In this document: positions 15,933-23,672 of the stretch, in pieces
Numbering within the stretch: the first letter of the stretch is position 1
Layout: each line of letters opens with the position of its first letter
Origin: an uncultured Acidimicrobiales bacterium
Lineage (GTDB): Bacteria > Actinomycetota > Acidimicrobiia > Acidimicrobiales > UBA10347
Assembly (NCBI GenBank): GCA_937941245.1
Contig: CALDYC010000003.1
Coordinates: 1 to 48,334 of the forward strand
Reading direction: 5' to 3'
Length of the DNA: 48,334 bases
Notes under the pieces: generated by a model
What the model was told of the DNA's origin: nothing
Database searches by the model: none
The model's input: the letters and a program-made list of their open reading frames with translations, nothing else
Made by a program: the position numbers and the translations under genes

Positions 15933-17107
15933 GCATCAACTACGGCGGCAAGACCGCCATCGTCGGTATCGGTGCCACCGAGTTCTCGAAGAACTCCGGC
16001 CGCACCCCCATGCAGCTCGCAACCGAAGCCTGCATTGCGGCCTGCAACGACGCCGGTGTATCTCCGGCCGACGTCGACGGCATGGTCGTCTACAGCGCCG
16101 AGAAAAACACCGAGATCGAAGTCGCCCGCAATTTGGGTGTGCGAGAACTCACCCACTTCTCAATGATCCATCACGGTGGCGGAGCAGCGTGCGGCGTCGT
16201 CGCCCAAGCGGCGATGGCGTTGTATTCCGGTGCCGCCAACTATGTGCTCGTGTATCGGGCGTTCAACGAACGGTCCTGGCACCGATTCGGCCAGGGCGTG
16301 CAAGACGCCCACCAGTCCCCTGAGGCATTCGACGTGTCTTTCGGTTGGTCAACACCGTTCGGTCTGCTGACTCCAGCTCAGTGGATCGCGATGTTCGCCA
16401 CCCGCTACATGCATGAGTACGGCGCGACCAGCGAAGACTTCGGACGAATCGCAGTCGCCGATCGCAAGCATGCGGCGACCAACCCTGCGGCGTTCTTCTA
16501 CGACAAGCCGATCACACTCGAAGATCACCAGAACAGTCGCATGATCTCTGAGCCATTGCGGCTGCTCGACTGTTGTCAGGAAAGTGACGGCGGCCAAGCG
16601 CTGCTGCTCACCACCGTCGATCGGGCCGCCGACCTCGAGGGTCACGCAGCAGTCGTCGCCGCCGCCGCGCAAGGAGTTGCCTATGACCAACACATGATGC
16701 GCAGCTACTACCGCGAATCGATCACCGGTCTGCCAGAGATGGGTGTGGTCGCACGCCAATTGTGGGAAGCCACTGGACTTGGACCCAACGACATCCAGAC
16801 AGCCACGCTCTATGACCACTTCACGCCGCTCGTGCTGACACAGCTCGAAGAGTTCGGATTTTGCGATGTCGGCGAAGCTCGTCATTTCATCGCCGACGGA
16901 GCGATCGAGCTCGGCGGGAAGCTTCCGATAAACACGAACGGCGGACAACTCGGCGAGGCATATATCCACGGCATGAACGGCATCGCTGAAGGCGTCCGCC
17001 AGATCCGTGGGACGTCGGTCAACCAAGTCGACGATGTCGAGAACGTGCTCGTCACCGCGGGGACCGGCGTGCCAACCAGCGGCCTAATCCTCACCCAGAG
17101 CAGCTAA
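15929..17107 (+). CDS. Ltp2-like thiolase-fold retro-aldolase
   Basis: A 392-residue thiolase-superfamily protein lacking thiolase catalytic residues. The Cys nucleophile loop reads SMIHHGGGAACG with no Cys at the reactive position, and the GHPxGA histidine region reads NGGQLGEAYIHGMNG. Tyr295 (TLYDHFTPLVL) and Tyr345 (GEAYIHG) match the two active-site tyrosines described for the steroid side-chain aldolase Ltp2, nearly at the same numbering. Ltp2 cleaves the tertiary 3-hydroxyacyl-CoA made by ChsH1-ChsH2 to a ketone plus propanoyl-CoA. I start at ATG 15929, with GGAGGAG just before it and an ATGA overlap. A longer frame upstream is only a shadow of the fusion gene. Confidence 0.88.
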   Translation: MSINYGGKTAIVGIGATEFSKNSGRTPMQLATEACIAACNDAGVSPADVDGMVVYSAEKNTEIEVARNLGVRELTHFSMIHHGGGAACGVVAQAAMALYSGAANYVLVYRAFNERSWHRFGQGVQDAHQSPEAFDVSFGWSTPFGLLTPAQWIAMFATRYMHEYGATSEDFGRIAVADRKHAATNPAAFFYDKPITLEDHQNSRMISEPLRLLDCCQESDGGQALLLTTVDRAADLEGHAAVVAAAAQGVAYDQHMMRSYYRESITGLPEMGVVARQLWEATGLGPNDIQTATLYDHFTPLVLTQLEEFGFCDVGEARHFIADGAIELGGKLPINTNGGQLGEAYIHGMNGIAEGVRQIRGTSVNQVDDVENVLVTAGTGVPTSGLILTQSS

Positions 17108-17178
17108 CCCCCCAGGGAACAATCCGGCGACCTCGGTTGAAGGGCCATGCCCGCGGTTCGGTAGGGCCCCGGCTGCTG

Positions 17179-17184
17179 CATACT
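17179..17184 (+). promoter_or_regulatory. -10 element, probably leaderless (YHYH lipoprotein)
   Basis: CATACT, close to TATACT, 6 nt before the GTG at 17191 that begins the signal peptide. Confidence 0.5.
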
Positions 17185-17190
17185 TGTTGG

Positions 17191-18636
17191 GTGAACCCGA
17201 AACTTCGCGTCCCCCTCATGGCCGTCCTTGTTGCCGCAACGGTCTTCATCGCCGCGTGCACTGGATCCTCGACTCTTGACATCGAGGGCAGCGATGAGCC
17301 TGCAGGTAGCGACAACGCAGCGACAGATCAAGCGCCGACGGCAGTGCCAGACCCCACGGCCGTACCACAGACCGCCGAGGCAACGGCTGAACCCGATCCG
17401 GTTGATGCCAACGACGACAGCGCTGAATCCGATCTGGTTGATGCCTCCGACGACAGCGAGTCCAGCGCACGCGTGTCCGCTCCACAGAACTGTGCCGATA
17501 TCGCCGAGCTCTTTGTCGCAGGCCCCGCCACGAACCCAGAACTCGCCGAACCGGCCGTCGCTGGCACGTGTTCCGGCGACATTCTTACCGTGCGATCAAA
17601 CGGCATTCCTTCCTACACCTATGTCGAGACAAGTCCAGGAGCTCCTCGAGCCCAGGACTACGCGTTTGCGATCCCGACCTCGCCGGTCGCCGACGAAGCC
17701 GTGACCGCTATCCCACGGCTTGGCCCCGCTGGAGTGACTCTTGGCGGCATACCCATTTACGGCCCTACAGAAGGAACCGGTGGCGACGTCGCGTCGCTCG
17801 ACGGAGCCCTCAGCGAGTGCGGCAGCCACAACGGCCCAACCGGATTTCACATGCACCTGGTCGGCACGAGCGACTCGACTGACTGCATATTCACCCCCAC
17901 GGAAGTGGCAGCAGAACCACAACTGCTTGGCTACGCATTCGACGGCTACCCGATCTACACCGGAAACGATCAATTCTCATCGTCGTGGGAACTGAGTGAT
18001 CCGTCACTATTCGCCACCGACACATGGGCAGCTCATTCATTCGTCAAAGATTTGGGCGACCTCGACGCCTGCAACGGCCGCACCGACGAGGCGGGCCGTT
18101 ACGCGTACTACACGACCGACAGCTTCCCGTACGTACTCGGCTGCTTCCGCGGCGTGGTCGATTTGGCTGCGTTGGCGGGCATTGATGAGCGCCAAGGTGA
18201 CGACGCAGCAGCGACCGACGACGAGTCAGACGAGCCCGAAGAGTCGACCGAAGCGGATCCCGTTCCTTCTGCTGAGGATTTGCAGACCGACGGTGACGAC
18301 TCGACGACCGAACCTGACACCAGCACGACCGACCCGACGCCAACACCGGTTCCCGACAACAGCACAACCGCAGAGCCGACGCCTGTTCCCGACAACAGCA
18401 CCACCACCACGAACCCAACGCCCGTTCCCGACAACAGCACCACCACCACAGAGTCCACGACCGGTGATCCTCTGATGGATGAGCTCATTTCTGCGGCCGC
18501 TGCACTAGGGATCACGGTCGACGAAATCTCCGGGAGCCTCTTCGGCCCGCCGTTCGACCTCAACAACACGGCGGTCGCACTCAACGTAGACCCCGATGAG
18601 CTACTCGCTCTTATGCCCCTTCACGCAGCCCAATAG
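17191..18636 (+). CDS. YHYH-domain lipoprotein with Thr/Pro repeat region
   Basis: A 481-residue lipoprotein. The signal peptide ends at the lipobox FIAAC, followed by an acidic Asp/Glu/Ala-rich spacer of about 75 residues. A YHYH-type domain follows (GSHNGPTGFHMHL, AFDGYPIYTGND, LDACNGRTDEAGRYAYYTTDSFPYVLGCF); the name-giving motif is YAYY here. Then comes a T/P/D-rich segment with three TPVPDNS repeats and a short C-terminal helical domain. YHYH proteins are extracellular and their function is poorly known. I start at GTG 17191 because this puts a basic n-region directly before the hydrophobic core. It is transcribed separately from the aldolase. Confidence 0.82.
   Translation: MNPKLRVPLMAVLVAATVFIAACTGSSTLDIEGSDEPAGSDNAATDQAPTAVPDPTAVPQTAEATAEPDPVDANDDSAESDLVDASDDSESSARVSAPQNCADIAELFVAGPATNPELAEPAVAGTCSGDILTVRSNGIPSYTYVETSPGAPRAQDYAFAIPTSPVADEAVTAIPRLGPAGVTLGGIPIYGPTEGTGGDVASLDGALSECGSHNGPTGFHMHLVGTSDSTDCIFTPTEVAAEPQLLGYAFDGYPIYTGNDQFSSSWELSDPSLFATDTWAAHSFVKDLGDLDACNGRTDEAGRYAYYTTDSFPYVLGCFRGVVDLAALAGIDERQGDDAAATDDESDEPEESTEADPVPSAEDLQTDGDDSTTEPDTSTTDPTPTPVPDNSTTAEPTPVPDNSTTTTNPTPVPDNSTTTTESTTGDPLMDELISAAAALGITVDEISGSLFGPPFDLNNTAVALNVDPDELLALMPLHAAQ
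18349..18450 (+). repeat. 36/39-bp tandem repeat (TPVPDNSTT units)
   Basis: Three units beginning GTTCCCGACAACAGCAC at 18349, 18385 and 18424 (spacing 36 and 39 bp). They encode a low-complexity extracellular stalk of the YHYH lipoprotein. Confidence 0.8.
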
Positions 18637-18687
18637 GCCGCAACACCCAATCGTCCACGGACGCCCTATGAGCACAACGCGTCGAGG

Positions 18688-19836
18688 TCAAAGACGCTCG
18701 ATGATGGTCACGTTGGCCTGACCGCCGCCTTCGCACATCGTCTGCAGCCCGAAGCGACCTCCGGTTCGCTCGAGCTCATGGAGCAAGGTGGTCATCAGCC
18801 GGGCGCCAGTCGCGCCGAGAGGATGCCCAAGTGCAATCGCTCCGCCGTTCACGTTGACCTTTTCGTGGGTGAACTCGGTTTCGCGCAGCCACGCCAGCAC
18901 CACCGGCGCAAACGCCTCGTTGATCTCAACCAAGTCGATGTCCGATGCGGTCATGCCAGTCTTGGCAAGGGCCCGATGGGTTGCCGGAATTGGGGCGGAC
19001 AACATCATGATCGGGTCATCTGCAAGCACCGACATGTGATGGATCCGAGCCCGTGGCCGTAACCCGTGTTGTTCAACCGCCTGCTCGCTTGCAATCAGCA
19101 ATGCGGCCGAGCCGTCACTGATCTGCGACGCGACGGCTGCGGTAATTCGGCCGCCGTCCTCAAGTGTGCGCAGGGACCTGATCTTGTCAATCTGTGGTTC
19201 CCGCGGCCCTTCGTCGTGATCCAGCCCGGCGAGCGGGGCGATCTCTGCTTGGAACCTGCCCTCAGCTCGGGCTCGGATTGCCCGCTCGTGCGACTCGATT
19301 GCGAATGCTTCCATTTCTTCGCGGGTGATGTCCCACTTGTCGCAGATCATCTCGGCGCCGCGGAACTGGCTAACTTCGCCACTTCCGTAACGGGTGGTCC
19401 AGCGCTCGGAGCCAGTGAACGGATCATCGAATCCGAGGGTTTGACCCGCGATCATCGCCGAGCTGATTGGAATCATCGACATGTTTTGCACACCACCGGC
19501 GACGACGAGATCCATCGTTCCGCTCATGACGGCCTGTGCTGCGAAGTGGACGGCCTGCTGCGCCGAGCCGCATTGGCGATCGATCGTCACGCCGGGCACA
19601 TGCTCGGGAAGACCCGCAGCAAGCCACGCAGTCCGAGCAATACACCCAGCCTGCGGGCCAATCGAATCGACGTTTCCAAAGACGACGTCATCGACGGCGT
19701 TCGGATCAACGCCTGTGCGTTCGATGAGCGCGGCAATGCTGTGCGCGCCAAGGTCGGCAGGGTGCACCTGAGCCAGCCCGCCGCCGCGCCGACCAACTGG
19801 CGAACGGACAGCGTCGATAATAAATGCTTCGGGCAT
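18688..19836 (-). CDS. Acetyl-CoA acyltransferase (thiolase)
   Basis: A 382-residue degradative-type thiolase with all expected catalytic segments: Cys89 in TIDRQCGSAQQAV, the NEAFAP motif, GGAIALGHPLGATGARL (His) and TMCEGGGQANV (second Cys). It removes acetyl-CoA or a larger unit from 3-ketoacyl-CoA. The reading frame is open far upstream, but ATG 19836 starts the conserved MPEAFIIDAVRSPVGR and is preceded by AGGAAG. The gene lies 25 bp after the crotonase-like gene, forming a two-gene operon controlled from operator site C. Confidence 0.92.
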   Translation of the reverse strand: MPEAFIIDAVRSPVGRRGGGLAQVHPADLGAHSIAALIERTGVDPNAVDDVVFGNVDSIGPQAGCIARTAWLAAGLPEHVPGVTIDRQCGSAQQAVHFAAQAVMSGTMDLVVAGGVQNMSMIPISSAMIAGQTLGFDDPFTGSERWTTRYGSGEVSQFRGAEMICDKWDITREEMEAFAIESHERAIRARAEGRFQAEIAPLAGLDHDEGPREPQIDKIRSLRTLEDGGRITAAVASQISDGSAALLIASEQAVEQHGLRPRARIHHMSVLADDPIMMLSAPIPATHRALAKTGMTASDIDLVEINEAFAPVVLAWLRETEFTHEKVNVNGGAIALGHPLGATGARLMTTLLHELERTGGRFGLQTMCEGGGQANVTIIERL

Positions 19837-19861
19837 GACGGAACTTCCTTGAATGGTCGGG

Positions 19862-20689
19862 CTAGCGGATGGTGGGGTCGATGCGGACCCCGCTGGTGAA
19901 CATCTTCTGTGCCTGTTCGAGGGCCTCAGGCTGGTTGCCAAGCGATACGAGGTGCGGGGCGAGCGCGAGGGCCTGAGCTCGTTGCATTTCACGAGCCGCC
20001 CACAGCGCACGAAGCGTGCCTTCGACCGCGGCAGCCGGCTGCGAAGCAATCGCATGGGCAATTCGACCGGCCGTTGCGTCGAGCTCACGAGCTGGCACAA
20101 CATCTTGCACGAATCCCACCTGGTGAGCGCGCTGGGCTGACATGCGTTCATGGTTTCCCATCAACGCGATCCGACACAATTCGCCGAACGGAAGCTGACC
20201 GCTGAGCAAGATCGGCTCGAACGCAGCAGCCATGCCGTAGGTCGTGTGGGGGTCAAAAAAGGTGGCGTGGTCGGCGGCCACGATCGTTTCAGCTTCGCCA
20301 AGCAGGTAGAACGCTCCGCCGCACGCCATGCCGTTTACCGCGGCGATCACGGGCTTCCAAAGATCGGCGGTTTTCGGTCCCAGCAACAAGCCGGGATCAT
20401 CAATCATGAAGTGGCTCGACGGTTGCGGTACCTCCCAGAACCGGTCGATGCCGGTGCAGAATGCCCGCTCACCCGTCGCCGTCAACACGATTGCGCGTAT
20501 GGCGTCGTCATGGCGCAACCCCCGCCAGACCGATCGCAGCTCGGTTGCCATCGTCTCGTCAAACGCGTTGTGACTGTCGGGTCGGTTCAGCGTGACCCAT
20601 GCGACGGGCCCGTCGGCGCGATAGGTGATCGCCTGGAAGTCACGCTCGCCTAGAGGTGTCCCGGAGGTAAGAGCTGAGCTGTCGTTCAC
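19862..20689 (-). CDS. Crotonase superfamily protein lacking both catalytic glutamates
   Basis: A 275-residue crotonase-fold protein: VAWVTLNRPDSHNAFDETM, AIVLTATGERAFCTGID (oxyanion-hole strand) and KPVIAAVNGMACGGAFYLLGE (second oxyanion segment). In enoyl-CoA hydratase the two catalytic Glu lie in GGGxEL and PExxxG. Here these read GGAFYL and DPHTTYG, so both are missing and simple hydration is unlikely. Family members with such changes act as isomerases, C-C hydrolases or decarboxylases. The start is GTG 20689, with CATGAT 6 nt upstream. It is first gene of an operon with the thiolase, divergent from the amidohydrolase gene across operator site C. Confidence 0.85.
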   Translation of the reverse strand: MNDSSALTSGTPLGERDFQAITYRADGPVAWVTLNRPDSHNAFDETMATELRSVWRGLRHDDAIRAIVLTATGERAFCTGIDRFWEVPQPSSHFMIDDPGLLLGPKTADLWKPVIAAVNGMACGGAFYLLGEAETIVAADHATFFDPHTTYGMAAAFEPILLSGQLPFGELCRIALMGNHERMSAQRAHQVGFVQDVVPARELDATAGRIAHAIASQPAAAVEGTLRALWAAREMQRAQALALAPHLVSLGNQPEALEQAQKMFTSGVRIDPTIR

Positions 20690-20695
20690 GTGTGC

Positions 20696-20701
20696 ATCAT
20701 G
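20696..20701 (-). promoter_or_regulatory. Possible -10 element (crotonase operon)
   Basis: CATGAT on the minus strand, 6 nt before the GTG at 20689. It is a weaker match (C for the first T) than the others, but has the same geometry. Confidence 0.4.
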
Positions 20702-20723
20702 ACGGTTGGCGGGCAGGCTGGCG

Positions 20724-20744
20724 AATCTGAATGATCGTCAGATT
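20724..20744. promoter_or_regulatory. Palindromic operator, site C (TCTGA-N7-TCAGA)
   Basis: The arms AATCTGA and TCAGATT are separated by ATGATCG. It has the same core and spacing as sites A and B. It lies between the divergent crotonase/thiolase and amidohydrolase/CoA ligase promoters, ending 7 bp before the rightward -10. Confidence 0.8.
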
Positions 20745-20751
20745 TGAATGA

Positions 20752-20757
20752 TACTGT
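20752..20757 (+). promoter_or_regulatory. -10 element of leaderless promoter (amidohydrolase)
   Basis: TACTGT, 7 nt before the ATG at 20765. Confidence 0.6.
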
Positions 20758-20764
20758 CGATTTC

Positions 20765-21988
20765 ATGGCCGATCTTCCAAAGATCATCTCTGTAGATGAC
20801 CACGTGATTGAACCCGCAACCGTGTGGACCGATCGCCTACCGAGCAAGTACCACGACGTCGCTCCGCGCATTGTTCGCACGCCGGTCGAAGAGATGACCT
20901 TCATTGGCGGCAAGTTCACCGCTGTTCCTGCGGCAGCCGAGGCGCCCGGCGAACCAGTCGATTGGTGGTTCTACGAAGACCTTCGCCGCCCACTGACCCG
21001 ACTCGATACATCGGTGGGCTTCAGCCGAGACGAGATCACGCTCAAAGGCATCACCTACGACGAAATGCGCCAGGGCTCGTACCTGCTCAATGAGCGCCTC
21101 GCGGACATGGATACGAACCATGTCGAAGCATCGATGTGTTACCCAACGTTCCCCAGGTTCTGCGGCCAGACGTTCAGCGAAGCCGCCGACAAGGAACTCG
21201 CCTTGCTGTGCGTCAAGGCCTACAACGACTGGATGGTCGACGAGTGGTGTGCCCCATCTGGTGGTCGCCTGATTCCCCTCATCATCGTGCCGCTGTGGGA
21301 TCCGGTTCTCGCCGCCGCTGAGGTCCGACGAAACGCCGAAAAGGGCGTGCACGCGGTTTGCTTCAGCGAGATTCCGTCAAATCTCGGTTTGCCGTCAATC
21401 CATGACGCCGACGGGCATTGGCTTCCGTTCTTCCAGGCCTGCAACGAAGCCAACGTGACGATCAACATGCACATTGGCTCGGGTTCGAAGATGCCATCAA
21501 CCAGCGCCGACGCACCTGCTGCAGTCGGCAGCACGCTGACGTTCGCGAACTGCTGCTTCTCGATGGTCGACTGGCTGATGAGCGGTCACTTCACCACCTT
21601 TCCGAACCTGAAGATCGCATACGCCGAAGGACAGGTCGGCTGGATCCCGTACATCCTTGAACGGGCCGACACCGTCTGGGAGGAGAACCGCGGATGGGGC
21701 GGAGTCGCCGACAAAGTGCTCGAACCGCCAAGCGAACTCTTCAAGCGTCACGTGTACGGCTGCTTCTTTGACGATGCGTTCGGTCTGCGTTCGATCGCCG
21801 ACGTGGGCGAAGACAACATCACCTATGAGACCGACTACCCGCACAGTGATTCGACATGGCCACACAGCGCGAAGATCGCCGAAGAACAAACCGCTGGGCT
21901 GACCGACGAGCAGCGGTACAAGGTGATCCGCGGCAACGCGATCAATATGTTGCATCTTGAGGACTTCCGAGCCGCCGACGCTCGTTGA
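20765..21988 (+). CDS. Amidohydrolase-2 family metal-dependent hydrolase
   Basis: A 407-residue protein of the amidohydrolase_2 (ACMSD-like) family. ISVDDHVIEP near the N-terminus carries the D-x-H that stands for the usual HxH metal site. LADMDTNHVEASMCYPTFPRFC, NVTINMHIGSGSKMP (metal His) and ITYETDYPHSDSTWP (metal Asp) follow in order. The C-terminal KVIRGNAINML is the family's closing helix. Relatives hydrolyse or decarboxylate small acids, and close homologues are common next to lipid and steroid catabolism genes in Actinomycetota. The leaderless -10 supports ATG 20765. It is coupled to the FadD3-like CoA ligase gene and controlled from operator site C. Confidence 0.9.
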   Translation: MADLPKIISVDDHVIEPATVWTDRLPSKYHDVAPRIVRTPVEEMTFIGGKFTAVPAAAEAPGEPVDWWFYEDLRRPLTRLDTSVGFSRDEITLKGITYDEMRQGSYLLNERLADMDTNHVEASMCYPTFPRFCGQTFSEAADKELALLCVKAYNDWMVDEWCAPSGGRLIPLIIVPLWDPVLAAAEVRRNAEKGVHAVCFSEIPSNLGLPSIHDADGHWLPFFQACNEANVTINMHIGSGSKMPSTSADAPAAVGSTLTFANCCFSMVDWLMSGHFTTFPNLKIAYAEGQVGWIPYILERADTVWEENRGWGGVADKVLEPPSELFKRHVYGCFFDDAFGLRSIADVGEDNITYETDYPHSDSTWPHSAKIAEEQTAGLTDEQRYKVIRGNAINMLHLEDFRAADAR

Positions 21989-21996
21989 ACGCCGAC

Positions 21997-23547
21997 ATGA
22001 CGCCGACGGTTGGGGCACTCGTCGCTCGAGCGGCCAAGCAATTCGGTGACAGCGAAGCGGTCGTCGCAGGCGACGTCCGCTGGACGTTCACTGATCTCGC
22101 CGATCGGGCTCACCGGGCCGGGCGCGCATTCGTCGCCCGCGGCCTCAAACCCGGCGACCGCGTCGCCATATGGGCACCGAACATTGTCGAGTGGGTCGAA
22201 GCCAGCCTGGGGGTGCATCTCGCAGGAGGAGTGATCGTGCCCTTGAACACGCGTTTCAAGGGGCCCGAAGCTGCCGACATCATCGACCGCAGCGGCGCAC
22301 GCTTGTTGCTCTGTGTCAACGGATTCCTCGGCACCGATTACGCGACAAACCTGCGTGCGACCGGGGCGGCCTTACCGGACCTCGATCAGATCATCGTGCT
22401 GCGCGGCGACGTGCCCCCGGGGTGCATTGCATGGTCGGCGTTCACCGATGCCGGTGCCGATAGCACGATTGCGCTTCCGGTCGTCGATGCTGAAGATCTG
22501 TCTGACATCATCTTCACCTCGGGCACAACCGGGCGGCCTAAAGGTGTTGTTGCGACCCATGCCCAGACCGTGCGGGTGTTCACCGATTGGTCCAGCATCG
22601 TCGGTCTCTGCCACGGGGACCGGTATCTGATTGTCAACCCGTTCTTCCATACCTTTGGCTACAAGGCTGGCATCGTCGCTTGCCTGATACAAGGGGCCAC
22701 GATGATCCCGGAACCGGTGTTTGATGTGCCGACGGTGCTCCAGCGCGTGAGCGACGAATCGGTCAGCATGCTCCCTGGACCGCCCACGCTGTATTTGTCG
22801 ATCCTGAACCACCCTGACCGCGACACTTTCGACCTTTCGTCGCTTCGATTGGCGGTGACCGGTGCAGCGGCCGTGCCCGTCGAAATGATCAACCGCATGC
22901 GTGACGAGCTGAGCTTCGAGACAATCCTCACCGCATACGGGCTCACCGAATCGACCGGAACCGTGTCGATGTGCAGGCCGGGCGACGCGCCCGAGGTCAT
23001 CTCGACCACATCTGGTCGGGCCATTCCCGGCGTCGAGATCAAGATCGCCGACGACGACGGCAACGAGGTGGACCGAGGCGATGCCGGCGAGATCATGGTG
23101 CGCGGCTACAACGTCACCGCCGGCTACTTCGGTGACCCCGAAGCGACCGCTGCGGCGATCACCCCTGACGGCTGGTTGCACACCGGCGACATCGGCGTGA
23201 TGAACGACGACGGCTATATCGACATCACCGACCGCAAGAAAGACATGTTCATCGTCGGTGGTTTCAACGCATACCCGGCCGAGATCGAGAACGCTCTGCT
23301 CCGGCATCCGGCGATCGCGCAAGCCGCCGTGGTTGGTGTGGCTGATGAACGCATGGGCGAGGTTGGCCACGCGTTCGTCACCGTTCGTCCGGGCGAAACG
23401 GTCGACGCTGCCGAAGTCATTGCTTGGAGCCGCGACCAGATGGCGAATTACAAAGTGCCCCGCGTGGTGCATGTGGTCACGACGCTTCCGACCAATGCGT
23501 CAGGCAAGGTTCTGAAGTTCGAGCTGCGGCAGCGAGCCACTACCTAG
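21997..23547 (+). CDS. FadD3-like acyl-CoA synthetase
   Basis: A 516-residue ANL-superfamily ligase. The AMP-binding loop FTSGTTGRPKGV is at about 173-184. Further motifs are YLIVNPFFHTFGYKAGI, YGLTESTG, GWLHTGDIG, DRKKDMFIVGGFNAYPAEIE and the C-terminal catalytic Lys in NASGKVLKFE. The block NPFFHxFGYKAGIxACLxxGATxIP resembles FadD3, which in mycobacteria activates the steroid C/D-ring propionate (HIP) to its CoA ester (family knowledge). Substrate specificity is inferred. ATG 21997 is chosen; an alternative TTG at 21985 would overlap the amidohydrolase stop. It forms an operon with the amidohydrolase. Confidence 0.9.
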   Translation: MTPTVGALVARAAKQFGDSEAVVAGDVRWTFTDLADRAHRAGRAFVARGLKPGDRVAIWAPNIVEWVEASLGVHLAGGVIVPLNTRFKGPEAADIIDRSGARLLLCVNGFLGTDYATNLRATGAALPDLDQIIVLRGDVPPGCIAWSAFTDAGADSTIALPVVDAEDLSDIIFTSGTTGRPKGVVATHAQTVRVFTDWSSIVGLCHGDRYLIVNPFFHTFGYKAGIVACLIQGATMIPEPVFDVPTVLQRVSDESVSMLPGPPTLYLSILNHPDRDTFDLSSLRLAVTGAAAVPVEMINRMRDELSFETILTAYGLTESTGTVSMCRPGDAPEVISTTSGRAIPGVEIKIADDDGNEVDRGDAGEIMVRGYNVTAGYFGDPEATAAAITPDGWLHTGDIGVMNDDGYIDITDRKKDMFIVGGFNAYPAEIENALLRHPAIAQAAVVGVADERMGEVGHAFVTVRPGETVDAAEVIAWSRDQMANYKVPRVVHVVTTLPTNASGKVLKFELRQRATT

Positions 23548-23610
23548 CCGGTCCATCCAATCCGAATCTCTGGGCAAATCTGGAATGTTTGATGACGCGC
23601 ATGGTTGTTA

Positions 23611-23635
23611 CTTACATGATTACATCATTACCCAG
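23611..23635. promoter_or_regulatory. TTAC direct repeats/short palindrome upstream of putative regulator
   Basis: Successive TTACATGA, TTACATCA and TTACCC units, including the palindrome ATGAT-TAC-ATCAT, stand in the AT-rich region before the small putative DNA-binding protein gene. It is a candidate autoregulatory operator. Confidence 0.4.
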
Positions 23636-23672
23636 CAATATTCACCATGAACGACGCAAGCAGGTCCATGCC

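Noticed and set aside
19837-20151. N-terminal extension of the thiolase at 18688-19836
   Set aside because: It overlaps the crotonase-like gene out of frame and has a shadow-type composition; ATG 19836 has a good ribosome site.
22372-23472. 366-codon open frame antisense to the FadD3-like ligase
   Set aside because: It mirrors the codon structure of a clear ANL ligase and is rich in His/Arg/Gly with no domain, as usual for antisense frames in GC-rich DNA.
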